Shown: positions 8,200 through 18,500 of the stretch, piece by piece
Position numbering within the stretch: the first letter of the stretch is position 1
How the letters are laid out: each line of letters opens with the position of its first letter
NCBI RefSeq assembly: GCF_011045125.1
Contig: NZ_JAAKZF010000023.1
Location: forward strand, 1 to 64,000
DNA: 64,000 nt
Source of the DNA: Allomesorhizobium camelthorni
GTDB lineage: Bacteria > Pseudomonadota > Alphaproteobacteria > Rhizobiales > Rhizobiaceae
Reading direction: 5' to 3'
Translations under genes and position numbers: made by a program
Notes under the pieces: generated by a model
Database searches by the model: none
What the model was told of the DNA's origin: nothing
Seen by the model: the letters and a program-made list of their open reading frames with translations, nothing else

Positions 8200-9027
8200 T
8201 CAATGCGCGACGCCGAGATAGGCGTCAATCACGTCCTGGTTGGATTTCACGGCATCGGGCGTGCCGTCGGCGATCTTTTTGCCATAGTCGAGAACGACGA
8301 CGCGATCGGAAAGGTCCATGACCACGCCCATATCGTGCTCGATCAGCGCGATCGTCGTGCCGCGCTGCCGGTTCACGTCTATGATGAACCGGCTCATATC
8401 CTCCTTCTCCTCGAGGTTCATGCCGGCCATCGGCTCGTCAAGCAGAAGCAGCGACGGCTCCATGGCGAGCGCGCGGCCAAGCTCCACGCGCTTCTGCAGC
8501 CCGTAGGGCAGCTTGCCGACGGGAGTGCGGCGGATGTGCTGGATTTCGAGAAAGTCGATGATCTCCTCGACTTTTTCGCGGTGCTCGATCTCTTCGCGGA
8601 GCGCCGGGCCGTGCCACAGCATCTGCCAGAACAGCGTGCGGTGCATCATAACCGAACGGCCGGCCATGATGTTGTCGAGCGTCGACATCCCCTTGAACAG
8701 AGCGACGTTCTGGAAGGTGCGGGCTATGCCCTGGCGGACGGCGTGATGCGGCTTCATCGCCCGCCGCTCCTGGCCCCTGAAGACGATGGTGCCCTCCTGC
8801 GGCGTGTAGAAGCCGTTGATGACGTTGAGCATCGACGTCTTGCCGGCGCCGTTGGGGCCGATGATGGCGCGGATCTCGCCCTTCTTCACGTCGAAGGAGA
8901 TGTCGGTGATCGCCTTCACCCCGCCGAACCGCAGCGAGACGTTCTTCACCTCCATGAGCAACTCGCCCGGCGCCAGTCCGTCATCCGGCGCCGCGACGAT
9001 CTCCACCGCATCCGGGTGCACGTTCAC
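8200..9027 (-). CDS. HAAT-family ABC transporter ATP-binding protein (LivG-like)
   Basis: This is the first ATPase (275 residues) of the HAAT importer. Walker A is GPNGAGKTSM (about 56-65), followed by LNVINGFYTPQEG. The LivG-type insert is recognisable in ARTFQNVALFKGMSTLDNI, then Walker B LLLLDEPMAGMN, the H-loop IEHDMGVVMD, and a LivG-type end (DVIDAYLGVAH). The signature is degenerate: PYGLQKRVELGRALA stands where LSxGxQQ would be, as is common in LivG proteins. Its start overlaps the end of the acyl-CoA synthetase gene by 4 bp. Confidence 0.92.
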   Translation of the reverse strand: MNVHPDAVEIVAAPDDGLAPGELLMEVKNVSLRFGGVKAITDISFDVKKGEIRAIIGPNGAGKTSMLNVINGFYTPQEGTIVFRGQERRAMKPHHAVRQGIARTFQNVALFKGMSTLDNIMAGRSVMMHRTLFWQMLWHGPALREEIEHREKVEEIIDFLEIQHIRRTPVGKLPYGLQKRVELGRALAMEPSLLLLDEPMAGMNLEEKEDMSRFIIDVNRQRGTTIALIEHDMGVVMDLSDRVVVLDYGKKIADGTPDAVKSNQDVIDAYLGVAH

Positions 9028-11012
9028 TCCACCGCCTCCCTGGCCGCTCGCTGCGCGACCGGATAGGTCTTCGCATCCACGATCTTCACCGTGGCGCGGA
9101 CCACGCCCTTGCGTCCGTCCTCATAGGTCATCTCGGTTTCTACGTATTTTTCGGTCGAACCGTCATATAGCGCCTCGATCAGCGGGGCATAGCGTTCGGC
9201 GACGAAGGCGCGGCGGACCTTCAGCGTGCGCGTCAGTTCGCCGTCGTCGGCGTCGAGCTCCTTGTGCAGCACCAGGAACCGCTTGATCTGCGCGCCCGCC
9301 ATGACCGGCTCCTTCGACAGGCGCAGATTGGTTTCATCGACATTCCTGGCGATCATCTCGTAGACGCGGGGATGGCCGGCCAGTTCCTGGTAGGAGGCAT
9401 AGGCGATGTTGTTGCGTTCCGCCCAGTTGCCGACCGCCTGCAGGTCGATATTGATGAACGCTGCTGCGAAATCGCGGCCGTGCCCGAACGCCACCGCCTC
9501 CTTGATGTTGGGAAAGAATTTCAGCGTGTTCTCGATGTATTTCGGCGCAAACAGCGCGCCTGAGGTGAGCTTGCCGACATCCTTGGCCCGGTCGATGATC
9601 TTGAGCTGTCTGTCGGTGTCGAAGAAGCCGGCGTCGCCGGTTTTGACGTAGCCGTCCTCCGTCAGTGTTTCGGCTGTGGTGTCTTCCTGCTTGAAATAGC
9701 CGGCGAACATGCCGGGCGAGCGGAACAGCACCTCGCCTGTGTCGGAGATGCGGATGTCGACATTGGGCGCGGCCGGCCCGACCGTGTCGGCCCGCACCTC
9801 GCCATCCTTCTGCACGGTGACATAGAGGAAGGCTTCGGTCTGCCCGTAAAGCTGCTTCAGATTGATGCCCAGCGAACGGAAGAAGGAAAACAGATCCTGC
9901 CCTATGGCCTCACCCGCCGTATAGGCGACGCGGATGTTGGAAAGCCCGAGCACATTGCGCAGCGGCGCGTAGATCAGAATTTTTCCAAGCGCATATGAGA
10001 TGCGGCCGGACAGCGGCACCGGCCGGCCCTCCAGGATAGCCTCGCCATACCGCCTCGCTACGCCGATGAAATGCTCGAACAGCTTGCGCTTCACCCATCC
10101 CGCGTCTTCCATACGGATGGTGACGCTGGTGAGCAGCCCCTCAAAAATGCGCGGCGGCGCGAAATAGAAGGTCGGCCCGATCTCGCGCAGGTCCTGCGCG
10201 ACGGTCTCGGCGCTTTCCGGGCAGTTCATGCAAAGCCCCGAGACGTAGCCTTGCGCGTAGTTCAGATAGTGGTCGCCGACCCAGGCAAGCGGCAGATAGG
10301 CGAGCACGCTGTCATTCTCGGAAAGCCGGTCGAATTCGGCGGTGTCTCGCGCGGCATTGACCGCGCCGGCGGCCGTGATCATGACGCCCTTGGAGCGCCC
10401 GGTGGTGCCGGACGTATAGAGCATCACGGAGATGTCGTCACCGCTCGCCTCGCGGATGCCCTGCTCCCAGCGCTCGGCAAGCCCAGGGTCGGCGGCAAGC
10501 AGCGCCTCGCCCCTTTTCTGGATGGCGGTAAAGGCGGTGAGCCCGGAGTGGTCGTAGCCGTCGAGGCCGCGCGGCTCGTCATAGATGATCTCGCGAAGCA
10601 TGGGGATGCGGTCGGAGAAGGACTGGATCTTGTCCACCTGTTCCTGATCCTGGACCACGGCGAAGCGCACCCCGGCATGATTGAGGACGTAAGCCATCTC
10701 CTCGGCCACCGCGTCGGCATAGACCGGCACCGGCACGGCGCCCAGCGACTGCGCGGCGGCGAAGGTCCAGTAGAGGCGCGGACGGTTGGCGCCGACGACG
10801 GCGATCTTGTCGCCATGGCCGAGGCCGAGCGCCTGGAGCCCCAGCGCCAATGCGCGGATTTGCGCGAGCTGCTCCGCCCAGGTCCAGCTCTGCCAGATGC
10901 CGTAATCCTTGTGGCGCATGGCAGGGCGATCGCCGAACCGCTGCGCATTGAGCTGCAGGTATTTCGGAAACGTGTCGAGGGCGCCCGCATGGGCGGCCAC
11001 CGTCGCTACCAT
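9024..11012 (-). CDS. AMP-forming long-chain acyl-CoA synthetase
   Basis: This 662-residue ANL-superfamily ligase activates a carboxylic acid through an acyl-adenylate and transfers it to CoA. The ATP-binding P-loop YTSGTTGRSKGV lies at about residues 198-209, YGQTEAF at about 393, the TGD motif in YVKTGDAGFFD at about 455, and a basic loop at KIIDRAKDVGKLTSG. Size and the GALFAPKYIENTLKFFPNIKEAV region match the long-chain (COG1022) branch. It is the first gene of the HAAT operon (4-bp overlap with the LivG-like gene). This gene pair recurs in alphaproteobacteria and suggests that the imported compound, or a catabolite of it, is an acid activated to a CoA thioester. Confidence 0.9.
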   Translation of the reverse strand: MVATVAAHAGALDTFPKYLQLNAQRFGDRPAMRHKDYGIWQSWTWAEQLAQIRALALGLQALGLGHGDKIAVVGANRPRLYWTFAAAQSLGAVPVPVYADAVAEEMAYVLNHAGVRFAVVQDQEQVDKIQSFSDRIPMLREIIYDEPRGLDGYDHSGLTAFTAIQKRGEALLAADPGLAERWEQGIREASGDDISVMLYTSGTTGRSKGVMITAAGAVNAARDTAEFDRLSENDSVLAYLPLAWVGDHYLNYAQGYVSGLCMNCPESAETVAQDLREIGPTFYFAPPRIFEGLLTSVTIRMEDAGWVKRKLFEHFIGVARRYGEAILEGRPVPLSGRISYALGKILIYAPLRNVLGLSNIRVAYTAGEAIGQDLFSFFRSLGINLKQLYGQTEAFLYVTVQKDGEVRADTVGPAAPNVDIRISDTGEVLFRSPGMFAGYFKQEDTTAETLTEDGYVKTGDAGFFDTDRQLKIIDRAKDVGKLTSGALFAPKYIENTLKFFPNIKEAVAFGHGRDFAAAFINIDLQAVGNWAERNNIAYASYQELAGHPRVYEMIARNVDETNLRLSKEPVMAGAQIKRFLVLHKELDADDGELTRTLKVRRAFVAERYAPLIEALYDGSTEKYVETEMTYEDGRKGVVRATVKIVDAKTYPVAQRAAREAVE

Positions 11013-11364
11013 GGCAATGCTTCTCCCGGCCCGATGTCAGCAGTGAGCGCGCCCATGATGTCAGCGCCGGGCTTCGGCGCAAATGCGTCATTAGGCCAAT
11101 TGCCGCCCGGAGCATCCAGCAGCGGCCGCATGCGCGGCCATTCCGACCCGGCTCGACGCCAAGGTTTCGCCACTCCATTTCCTCCCGTTGTCGCGCCGGG
11201 TCCCATCCCGCCGCGGCGCCTGTCCGTGAATCCGGCAGGCTTTGAACTTAAGCTATTATGGAAATGCATGGCGGACAACGCGCCCCTTGACAGACAGGGC
11301 CGCAGATTGTCTTTTGAATGCGCGGCACATGCGCCGCTATTCCCTCAAAATTCTGCAACGCTCT
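11013..11364. other. 352-bp intergenic region upstream of the ligase-HAAT operon
   Basis: I see no gene here; the ORFs on both strands lack coding character. It should hold the promoter of the minus-strand acyl-CoA synthetase operon and the 3' end of the Crp/Fnr gene. At 11322-11337 there is a 16-bp near-palindrome (GCGGCACATGCGCCGC) that could be a hairpin after the regulator gene or an operator. No clear Fnr-type TTGAT-N4-ATCAA site was found. Confidence 0.5.
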
Positions 11365-12039
11365 TCAAGCGCCGTAGTTCGCCAGGCGCTCGACGTCGAA
11401 CACGTTGATACGGCCGTGCTCCACACGCAGCAGCCCTTCCTCCTCAAGCGCGCGCAGACTTCTGTTGACCACCTGTCGTGATACCCCGGCAAGAAGCGCG
11501 AGTTCATCCTGCGTGATCTCGATGTGATCGCGCATATCCGGGTAGAGCACGGGATTGAAGAACCATGACAGGTTGCGGGCAACCCGCGCCTTGGGATCGA
11601 GGATCCGGTCATACTCGGTCGTGGCGATGAACTGCCCCAGGCGCTCGTTGAGCTGGCGAACGAGGAAGCGATTGAAAGCGGCGCTGTTCTCGCAGAGCCA
11701 GAAGAAAGTCGCCTTGTTGAGCATCGCCAGCCGGGTGTCGCGAATCGCGACGAGGTCGTATTTGCGCGGCTCGTCCTTCAGCACGGAGCCTTCGCCGAAC
11801 CACCCGCCGGGACCCACGCCTGCGAACGTCATGGCCTTGCCGTCGCGCGAGATCGCACTGATCTTGACCAGACCGCTGACGACGCCGGTCCAGTAGTCGA
11901 GCCTGTCGCCGCGGTGGCAGACATAGCCGCCCTTGGCGAAGGTCTTTTCGCTGATGCCGCGGCTTGCCCGCTCGATTTCATTGTCGGCGAGTTCGGCGGC
12001 CCAGATCGCCGCGCGGACAAGGTCGCTTCTGCTGTTCAT
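11365..12039 (-). CDS. Crp/Fnr-family transcriptional regulator
   Basis: This 224-residue regulator has an N-terminal cyclic-nucleotide-binding-type beta barrel (KGGYVCHRGDRLDYWTGVVSG, then GPGGWFGEGSVL) and a C-terminal winged helix with ITQDELALLAGVSRQVVNRS at about residues 172-191. It lacks the N-terminal Cys cluster of oxygen-sensing Fnr, so it is more Crp-like, with ligand unknown. It lies upstream of the acyl-CoA synthetase/HAAT operon on the same strand, with a 352-bp gap, and is a reasonable candidate for its regulator. That link is inference from proximity only. Confidence 0.9.
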   Translation of the reverse strand: MNSRSDLVRAAIWAAELADNEIERASRGISEKTFAKGGYVCHRGDRLDYWTGVVSGLVKISAISRDGKAMTFAGVGPGGWFGEGSVLKDEPRKYDLVAIRDTRLAMLNKATFFWLCENSAAFNRFLVRQLNERLGQFIATTEYDRILDPKARVARNLSWFFNPVLYPDMRDHIEITQDELALLAGVSRQVVNRSLRALEEEGLLRVEHGRINVFDVERLANYGA

Positions 12040-12132
12040 CTAGCCTCGGCGAAAGTACGGCCCCGGCCGCCCTTCGTGCCAAGTTTATGAACGCTCGGCT
12101 CCGGCAAGGCAATGCGCCCCGCCTCGCCGGGA

Positions 12133-12909
12133 TCAGGCGGCGTCGCGAAAATATTTCGCCGTCGGCAGGATGGTCAGCGGCGCGAGTTCGCCGCGGAGAG
12201 GTTTGCCGAACATCAAACGCTGCTCCATCGCCGTCGATTTGAAGAAGGGAAAGCGTAAGAAGGAGCGCTCGCGAATGGCGCTGACGTCTGCGCGGTAGAG
12301 AACGACCGGATAGTTCAAGCCGGGATAGTTGCGCAGTTCGCCGATCTGCTCGGAGCAGTAGATGCGCTTGTAGAAGCCGGCATGCTCTTCTCGGATGGTG
12401 GACAGGCAGTAGGGCGCCCCGAAGTGGAAGCAAGCCATTCCGGCGAGCCGCAGCGTGAGATAGGGAATCTGCGGATAGACGCGCGACCAGTCGGGGTCGG
12501 CTGCAAAGCGGCTCGGATCCACGAAAGTAAGGCCGCCGGCCATCATCGGGCGCAAGATGTCGCCATAGACCGTCGTCGACGGCGATTGCGGCGTAGCCAG
12601 CGACGCATGATGGATGCGCAAGGTGCTGACGAGAGCCCCGTCGACATAGATACCGAATTTGTAGCAGTTCGGCGCTTCGTCGAGATCGTCATGGACGATG
12701 TGGGCGGGATTTTCCGGGACCATATCGCTCAGACGGTACGACTTGTAGCGAAGGCGGTAGATGTCCTCGAGGTCTTCGCCCTTATCGCAGCGGCGATACT
12801 CCGTGCGTTCCAGCAGCGCCAGAATATTCCTGGCGAAACTCGATACTTCAGACGTGTCGGCGCTATCCGCCCCGGCGCTCTTGCCGGACGCCATCTGCTG
12901 CACAACCAT
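12133..12909 (-). CDS. FeeM-like N-acyl amino acid synthase / autoinducer-synthase-fold protein
   Basis: This 258-residue protein has the GNAT/LuxI-like fold of N-acyl amino acid synthases. DLEDIYRLRYKSYRL (about residues 45-59) matches the substrate-entry motif of LuxI/FeeM proteins. It is followed by FGIYVDGALVSTLRIH, FVDPSRFAAD, and PYLTLRLAGMACFHFGAPY, which correspond to core strands and the acyl-binding helix. Family enzymes join an acyl-ACP chain to an amino acid or related amine. The ATG at 12909 was preferred because GAGGGG lies five bases upstream, against a start 30 bases earlier. It sits between a Crp/Fnr regulator and a cyclic-di-GMP enzyme gene, all on one strand. The product is unknown. 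Confidence 0.75.
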   Translation of the reverse strand: MVVQQMASGKSAGADSADTSEVSSFARNILALLERTEYRRCDKGEDLEDIYRLRYKSYRLSDMVPENPAHIVHDDLDEAPNCYKFGIYVDGALVSTLRIHHASLATPQSPSTTVYGDILRPMMAGGLTFVDPSRFAADPDWSRVYPQIPYLTLRLAGMACFHFGAPYCLSTIREEHAGFYKRIYCSEQIGELRNYPGLNYPVVLYRADVSAIRERSFLRFPFFKSTAMEQRLMFGKPLRGELAPLTILPTAKYFRDAA

Positions 12910-13061
12910 AGATACCCCTCGTACTGCGCCGTGACGCAAACGTACGCCAAGGTCGGCATATGTAAAGTTGAAAATACCGCAGGAGCTGTTTACCGAAGGT
13001 TAAGGTTAACCTCGTGAGGTTGCCCGACTGGCAAAAAAGTTTCGCCGGATTTTCCGGGAAC

Positions 13062-15410
13062 TCAGCCCGCAGCGCCGCGTTCGGCGGATTTGATGTCCTT
13101 GGCGAAGGGCCAGATCGTGTTCGACATCGTCTCGATGCCGGAGGCCGAAAGGGCCGATCCGAACAGGAAGCCCTGCACCAGATCGGGTTTCACGGAGAGC
13201 GCCAGAATCTTCAACTGTTCGAAGGTTTCAACACCCTCGACCGTGATGATGAGCCCGAGCGGGCGCGAGAGATTGACGATGCCCTTCAACAGCTCGAGGG
13301 AACGCGGATTCTGGCCCATATCGACCAGGAAACTGCGGTCGATCTTGATCTTGTCGAGCGGCAGCTTGTGCAGATAGCTCAGGCTCGAATAGCCGGTGCC
13401 GAAATCGTCGAGCGCGATCCGCACGCCGAGCCCCTTCAACTCCTCGATGTACCGCCCGGTCAGCGACTTGTCGTCGAGCAGCGCCGTTTCCGTCACCTCG
13501 ATCTCCAGCCGATGGGCGGCGAGTCCCGACTGGGCGAGCGCGTCGCGCACCTTGTCGACAACGTTGCGGTGACGGAAATCCTTGGCCGAAAGGTTGACCG
13601 AAACGCTGATCTGTTCGGGCCAGCGGGCGCATTCGGCGCAGGCGGCCTGGAGCACGAAGCTGCTGATCTCGGAGATGATGCCCATTTCCTCGGCGAGCGG
13701 AATAAAGATGGCCGGCGAGATGGAGCCGAGTTCCGGATGGTCCCAGCGGCACAGCGCCTCGCAACTCGCGATGCGCATCGTGTCCATGGCCACGATCGGC
13801 TGGTAGACGACGCGCAGGCCCTTGGCCTCGACAGTGCTGCGTAGATCCGCCTTCATGATCTGGCGGTCGCGGAACGCTGCGTCCATCGCCGATTCGAAGA
13901 GCTGCCAGTCGTTCTTGCCGAGTTCCTTGGCCTTGTAGAGCGCCAGGTCGGCCTTCACGATCATCGCATCGACTTCGGTGTCCCTGACGCGGCAGAGCAC
14001 CGCGCCGCCGCTGGCCTGGATGCGCAGCACATGGCCGGCAATGTCGACATCGCCCTGCAGGCCGGCGAAAATGCCGTCCAGCATCTCGGCAAGATGGCTG
14101 TCGTCGTCGAGGCGGTCGAAATAGATCATGAACTCATCGCCTCCGAAGCGGCCGACGCGGACGCCTTCGTCGGCGAAGGCGGCTAGCCGTTCGGCGACTG
14201 CGTAGATCAGCCCGTCGCCGACCGGGTGGCCGAGCGTATCGTTGACGCTTTTGAAATCGTCGAGGTCGAGAACCGCCAGGCCGCAGAGACGGTCCCGGTC
14301 ACCGGCCTGCATAAACTCGCCGACGAGTTCATGAAAATAGGCGCGGTTCGGCAGGCCTGTCAGATTGTCGTAGCGCGCCATCGAGCGAATCTTTTCTTCC
14401 GCCTCGACCCGCTGCGACACATCCTCGAAGGTGATGACGCCGAGATCCTGGCTGCCTTCCCGCGCCGAAAATTCGTAATGCTGGCCGTTGGAGAACGAGA
14501 CCAGCACCTTGCGGTCGCGCCCCTCGCGCAGCGCGCGCGTGAGCTGCGCCTCGATGTAGCGGCAGTCCTTCAGCGCCAGCATGCCGCCGGCCACGCCGCG
14601 CATGAGCAGCGAATGGATCGAGCGCCCGAGCAGCGCGTCGGGCGATTTCAGCGACATCAGGTGAGCGGCTTCCGCGTTGGCGACCACGACCTTGCCGTTG
14701 GGGCCAAGCATGACCAGGCCGTGCGACATTGTGTTGAGCGCCCGGTTGAACCGCTGGGCGAGCCGGTTCGCCTTCTTCTCCTCCGAAATCGCAGTGAACA
14801 ACACGTCACGAACCGTGTCGGCAAAGCGCTTGATAGCGAAGAGAAACGGCGCCGACAGCAAGCCAAGGATGATGTGATAGGGGTCGCCGCGCAGGATGAA
14901 GCCGAGCGAGATCGGCCATGTCAACGCCATGATGAAGATCATCACCATGCGCGGCGAGCCATAATTGCGGCCGGCGATGGAGGTGGCGGACGCGAGCGTG
15001 ACTGCGACCGAGGCGATCTCGGCGAAACCGTCATACGCCAGGTAGATGCCGAGGAAACAGAACGTTCCAAGCATGAACCCATGCATGGAACCGTAGAGGA
15101 TATAGTCGTTTTCGCGGTGACGGGCCTCCTGCCTGTCTTTCGGCGGCGGCGCGTTGCGGTACTTGCGCATGTTGCGCATGCGCAGGATCGCCACGGCGAT
15201 CATGCCAAACGCCAGTAGGAGATAGAGCGGGTTCGCGGTCTTCCAATAGACTAGGATCACGAGCAGGGTTTGCGCCGCGAATCCGATCGTCAACGTCAGC
15301 CCGTCGCGGAACAACGTCTCCACGAACGGAATATAGACGTCGACGGGAATCTCGTTTTTTCGTCTCGTGGGCACGCTGGAATCCCGCTTTCGGGAGCCAA
15401 GCTTTGCCAC
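13062..15410 (-). CDS. Membrane GGDEF-EAL protein with PAS domain (cyclic-di-GMP turnover)
   Basis: This 782-residue protein has about five to six N-terminal membrane helices (residues 35-200), a PAS-like sensor (about 225-335), then GGDEF and EAL domains. The GGDEF site is intact (VGRFGGDEFMIYF, about 425-437). The EAL site is also complete: CEALCRW, the Asn of VNLSAKDF, VTETALLDD, DDFGTGYSS and VEGVETFEQ. Both synthesis and hydrolysis of cyclic-di-GMP are therefore possible. The start is GTG. The N-terminal tail is basic (SRKRDSSVPTRRKNE). The gene stands 152 bp from the FeeM-like gene on the same strand. Confidence 0.93.
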   Translation of the reverse strand: MAKLGSRKRDSSVPTRRKNEIPVDVYIPFVETLFRDGLTLTIGFAAQTLLVILVYWKTANPLYLLLAFGMIAVAILRMRNMRKYRNAPPPKDRQEARHRENDYILYGSMHGFMLGTFCFLGIYLAYDGFAEIASVAVTLASATSIAGRNYGSPRMVMIFIMALTWPISLGFILRGDPYHIILGLLSAPFLFAIKRFADTVRDVLFTAISEEKKANRLAQRFNRALNTMSHGLVMLGPNGKVVVANAEAAHLMSLKSPDALLGRSIHSLLMRGVAGGMLALKDCRYIEAQLTRALREGRDRKVLVSFSNGQHYEFSAREGSQDLGVITFEDVSQRVEAEEKIRSMARYDNLTGLPNRAYFHELVGEFMQAGDRDRLCGLAVLDLDDFKSVNDTLGHPVGDGLIYAVAERLAAFADEGVRVGRFGGDEFMIYFDRLDDDSHLAEMLDGIFAGLQGDVDIAGHVLRIQASGGAVLCRVRDTEVDAMIVKADLALYKAKELGKNDWQLFESAMDAAFRDRQIMKADLRSTVEAKGLRVVYQPIVAMDTMRIASCEALCRWDHPELGSISPAIFIPLAEEMGIISEISSFVLQAACAECARWPEQISVSVNLSAKDFRHRNVVDKVRDALAQSGLAAHRLEIEVTETALLDDKSLTGRYIEELKGLGVRIALDDFGTGYSSLSYLHKLPLDKIKIDRSFLVDMGQNPRSLELLKGIVNLSRPLGLIITVEGVETFEQLKILALSVKPDLVQGFLFGSALSASGIETMSNTIWPFAKDIKSAERGAAG

Positions 15411-15511
15411 AATCGCCTTAAAAAAGGCTTATACAGCGTATCGGCGCAATCTTTACGTCAAGGTAAGACTTGTACAATTGGCGGATACTTGGCCGCACGG
15501 AGAAAGCGGCT

Positions 15512-18500
15512 CTATTCGGCCGCTTCCAGCTCCGGTTTTGCCTCTGCGCTTTCAAGGCGCGCCACAAGCCGGGTCCGCTCGCCCGCAGCCTTTTCCACAC
15601 TGGCCTGCTTGACGTGGCCGTAGCCGCGAATGAGAGCCGGGACTGACGCCAAGGCAGCCGCTGCCCCCATCTTCGCCGGCGTCAGGATGCGAGCGATGCG
15701 ATCGACATCGGCCTCGTATCGCGCCAGCAGATCGCGCTCCATCCGCCGCTCGGCGGTGTAGCCGAACACATCGAGCGCCGATCCGCGCAGGCCCTTCAGC
15801 GACGAAAGCAGGCGGAACGCCTTCATCATCCACGGCCCGAAACTTGATTTCCTTGGCCTTCCGTCCGCGCCGCGCCGGCCCATGATCGGAGGTGCGAGGT
15901 GGAATTCCAGCCTGTCATAGTCCTGGAACTGCGCGGCCAGCTGGCGTTGGAACGAGCCGTCGGTGTAGAGACGGGCGACTTCGTACTCGTCTTTGATCGC
16001 CATCAGCTTGAAGAGGTTTTTCGCCACGGCCTCGGCGACCGCAGTGGAGCCCGGCACGGCCGCCTGCTCGGCCTTGCGGACGGCCGTGACGCGATCGGCG
16101 TAGCGCTTCGCATAGGCGGCGTTCTGGTAGGCGGTCAGGAATTCCACGCGGCGCGCGACGATCTCGTCGAGCGACTGCGCGATACCGGGCTCCCTTGGCT
16201 GGCCCGACTGGGCGATTATCGCCTTGACGAAATCCGGCCGGTGCGCGGCGCGCCGCCCCCAACGGAACGCCGCAATGTTCATGGCGACCGCCTCGCCGTT
16301 GAGTTCGATGGCGCGCTCGATCGCCTCGGCCGACAGCGGCAGGCCGCCATGCTGGTAGGCGAAGCCCAGCATAAACATGTTTGCCCCGAGCGAGTTGCCG
16401 AACAGCGCCGAGGCAGTGCGCGTGGCGTCGAAGAAGTGCGCCTTGTGTTCGCCTGCAGCCTCGCGAATGGCCTTCTTCAGCCGCTCGACGGGCAGGGAAA
16501 AATCGGCCGAGCGCGCGAAATCGCCAGGCATGATCTCGGCGGTATTGGCGACGAAGATCGTGTGGCCCTCGCGCACCGCCGCCAGCACCTTCTTGTTGCC
16601 TGAGACGACGAGGTCGCAGCCAAGAACGAGGTCCGCCTTGCCCGCAGAGACGCGGATTGCGTGTATGTCCTCCGGGGTCCTTGCGATCCGGACGTGGGAG
16701 AACACCGCCCCGCCCTTCTGAGCCAGGCCCGCCATGTCGATCATGCCGCAGCCCTTGCCCTCCAGGTGCGCGGCCATGCCGAGGACGGCGCCGATCGTGA
16801 CGACGCCTGTGCCGCCGACACCGTCGATGATGGACGACCAGCCGTCACGGTCGAGCGCGAACTGTTCAGGTTCCGGCACGCCCTCGAGCGGATCGGATTT
16901 CCCGGCCATGCCTTCGGCCTTGCGGACCTTCGCGCCGTGCACGGTGACGAAGGACGGACAGAAACCGTTGACGCAGGAGAAATCCTTGTTGCAGCTCGAC
17001 TGGTCGATGCGGCGCTTACGCCCGAACTCGGTTTCGACCGGCTGGATCGACACGCAGTTCGACTGGACGCCGCAATCGCCGCAGCCTTCGCAGACGAGCT
17101 CGTTGATGATGACGCGCTTGTCGGGGTCCGGAAAGGTTCCGCGCTTCCTGCGGCGGCGCTTTTCTGCCGCGCAGGTCTGGTCGTAAAGCAGAACGGACAC
17201 GCCCTTCACCTCGCGCAGCCGGCGCTGCACCAGGTCGAGCTCGTCGCGGTGGTGGATGGTGGAGCCGGCCGGAAACACTATACCGGCGGCGGCATACTTG
17301 CCCGGTTCGTCGGTGACGACAGCGATGCGCTCGACGCCCTCGGCGCGCACCTGGCTTGCGATCATATCGACGGTGAGGTTGCCTTCGTGCGGCTGGCCGC
17401 CGGTCATGGCGACGGCGTCGTTGTAGAGGATCTTGTAGGTGATGTTCGCGCCCGAGGCGAGCGCGAAGCGCAATGCCAACGAGCCCGAATGGTTATAGGT
17501 GCCATCGCCGAGATTCTGGAAAATATGCTCGCGCGTCGAGAACGGCGCCTGGCCGACCCATTGCGCTCCCTCCCCGCCCATGGCGGTGAAGCCGATCGTG
17601 GAGCGGTCCATCCACAGCGCCATGAAGTGACAGCCGATGCCGGCGGCGGCGATCGAGCCTTCCGGCACCTTGGTGGAGGAATTGTGCGGGCAGCCGGAGC
17701 AGAAGAACGGCGTTCGCGCACCGATATCCTTCGTGTCCGCCAGCATCGCCTGGAACTGCTTGAGCCGGGCGACCCGCGCTGAAATCTCCTCCGACGGGCC
17801 GATCGTTTTGACGATCCGCTCGCCGAGCGCGATCGCGATGTCATTCGGATCGAGCGAGCCCTTGGCCGGGAACAGCCAGCCGCCGCGCTCGTCCTTCTTG
17901 CCGATTATCACCGGCTGCGTGGCGGTATTGTAGAGGCTTTCGCGCAGCTGGACCTCGATCAGAGAGCGCTTCTCCTCGACGACGATCACCGTCTCCAGGC
18001 CGCGCACAAAATCCGCGATGTGCTCGAAGTCGAGCGGCCAAGGGCAGCCGACCTTGAACAGCCGCACGCCGAGCTGGTTGGCGCGGGCCTCGTCGACGCC
18101 AATGTCCTCGAGCGCCTGGCGTACGTCGAGATAGCTCTTGCCGATCGTGATGATGCCGATCTTCGGATTGCGGCCGCCCGAATAGACGATCCGGTTGAGG
18201 TCGTTGGCCTTGATGAAGGCCGCCGCCGCTGCGCGCTTGTGTTCGTGCAGGCGCGCTTCCTGGCCGAGTTGGTCGAGCTCGTGGCGGATGTTCAAGCCGC
18301 CGGGCGGCATGTCGAACTCCGGAATGACGATGTTCAGCCGATCAAGCGAGGCATCCACCGAAGCCGTCGATTCGATGTTGTCCTTGACGCATTTGATCGC
18401 CGCCCACGTGCCGGCGAAGCGCGACATGGCGTAGCCGTAGAGGCCGTAGTCGATCAGTTCCTGCACACCCGCCGGATTGAGGATAGGGATCATCGTATCG

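Noticed and set aside
8003-8203. 66-residue Arg-rich minus-strand ORF
   Set aside because: A different frame over the same DNA gives a hydrophobic DUF3096 protein with a proper start and ribosome-binding site.
11287-11320. Plus-strand TTGACA as a promoter
   Set aside because: No good -10 at 16-18 bp and no plus-strand gene downstream; it points into the antisense of the Crp/Fnr gene.
16661-17782. 373-residue plus-strand ORF opposite the indolepyruvate oxidoreductase gene
   Set aside because: Lies wholly inside a gene with intact TPP and Fe-S motifs; composition typical of an antisense shadow.
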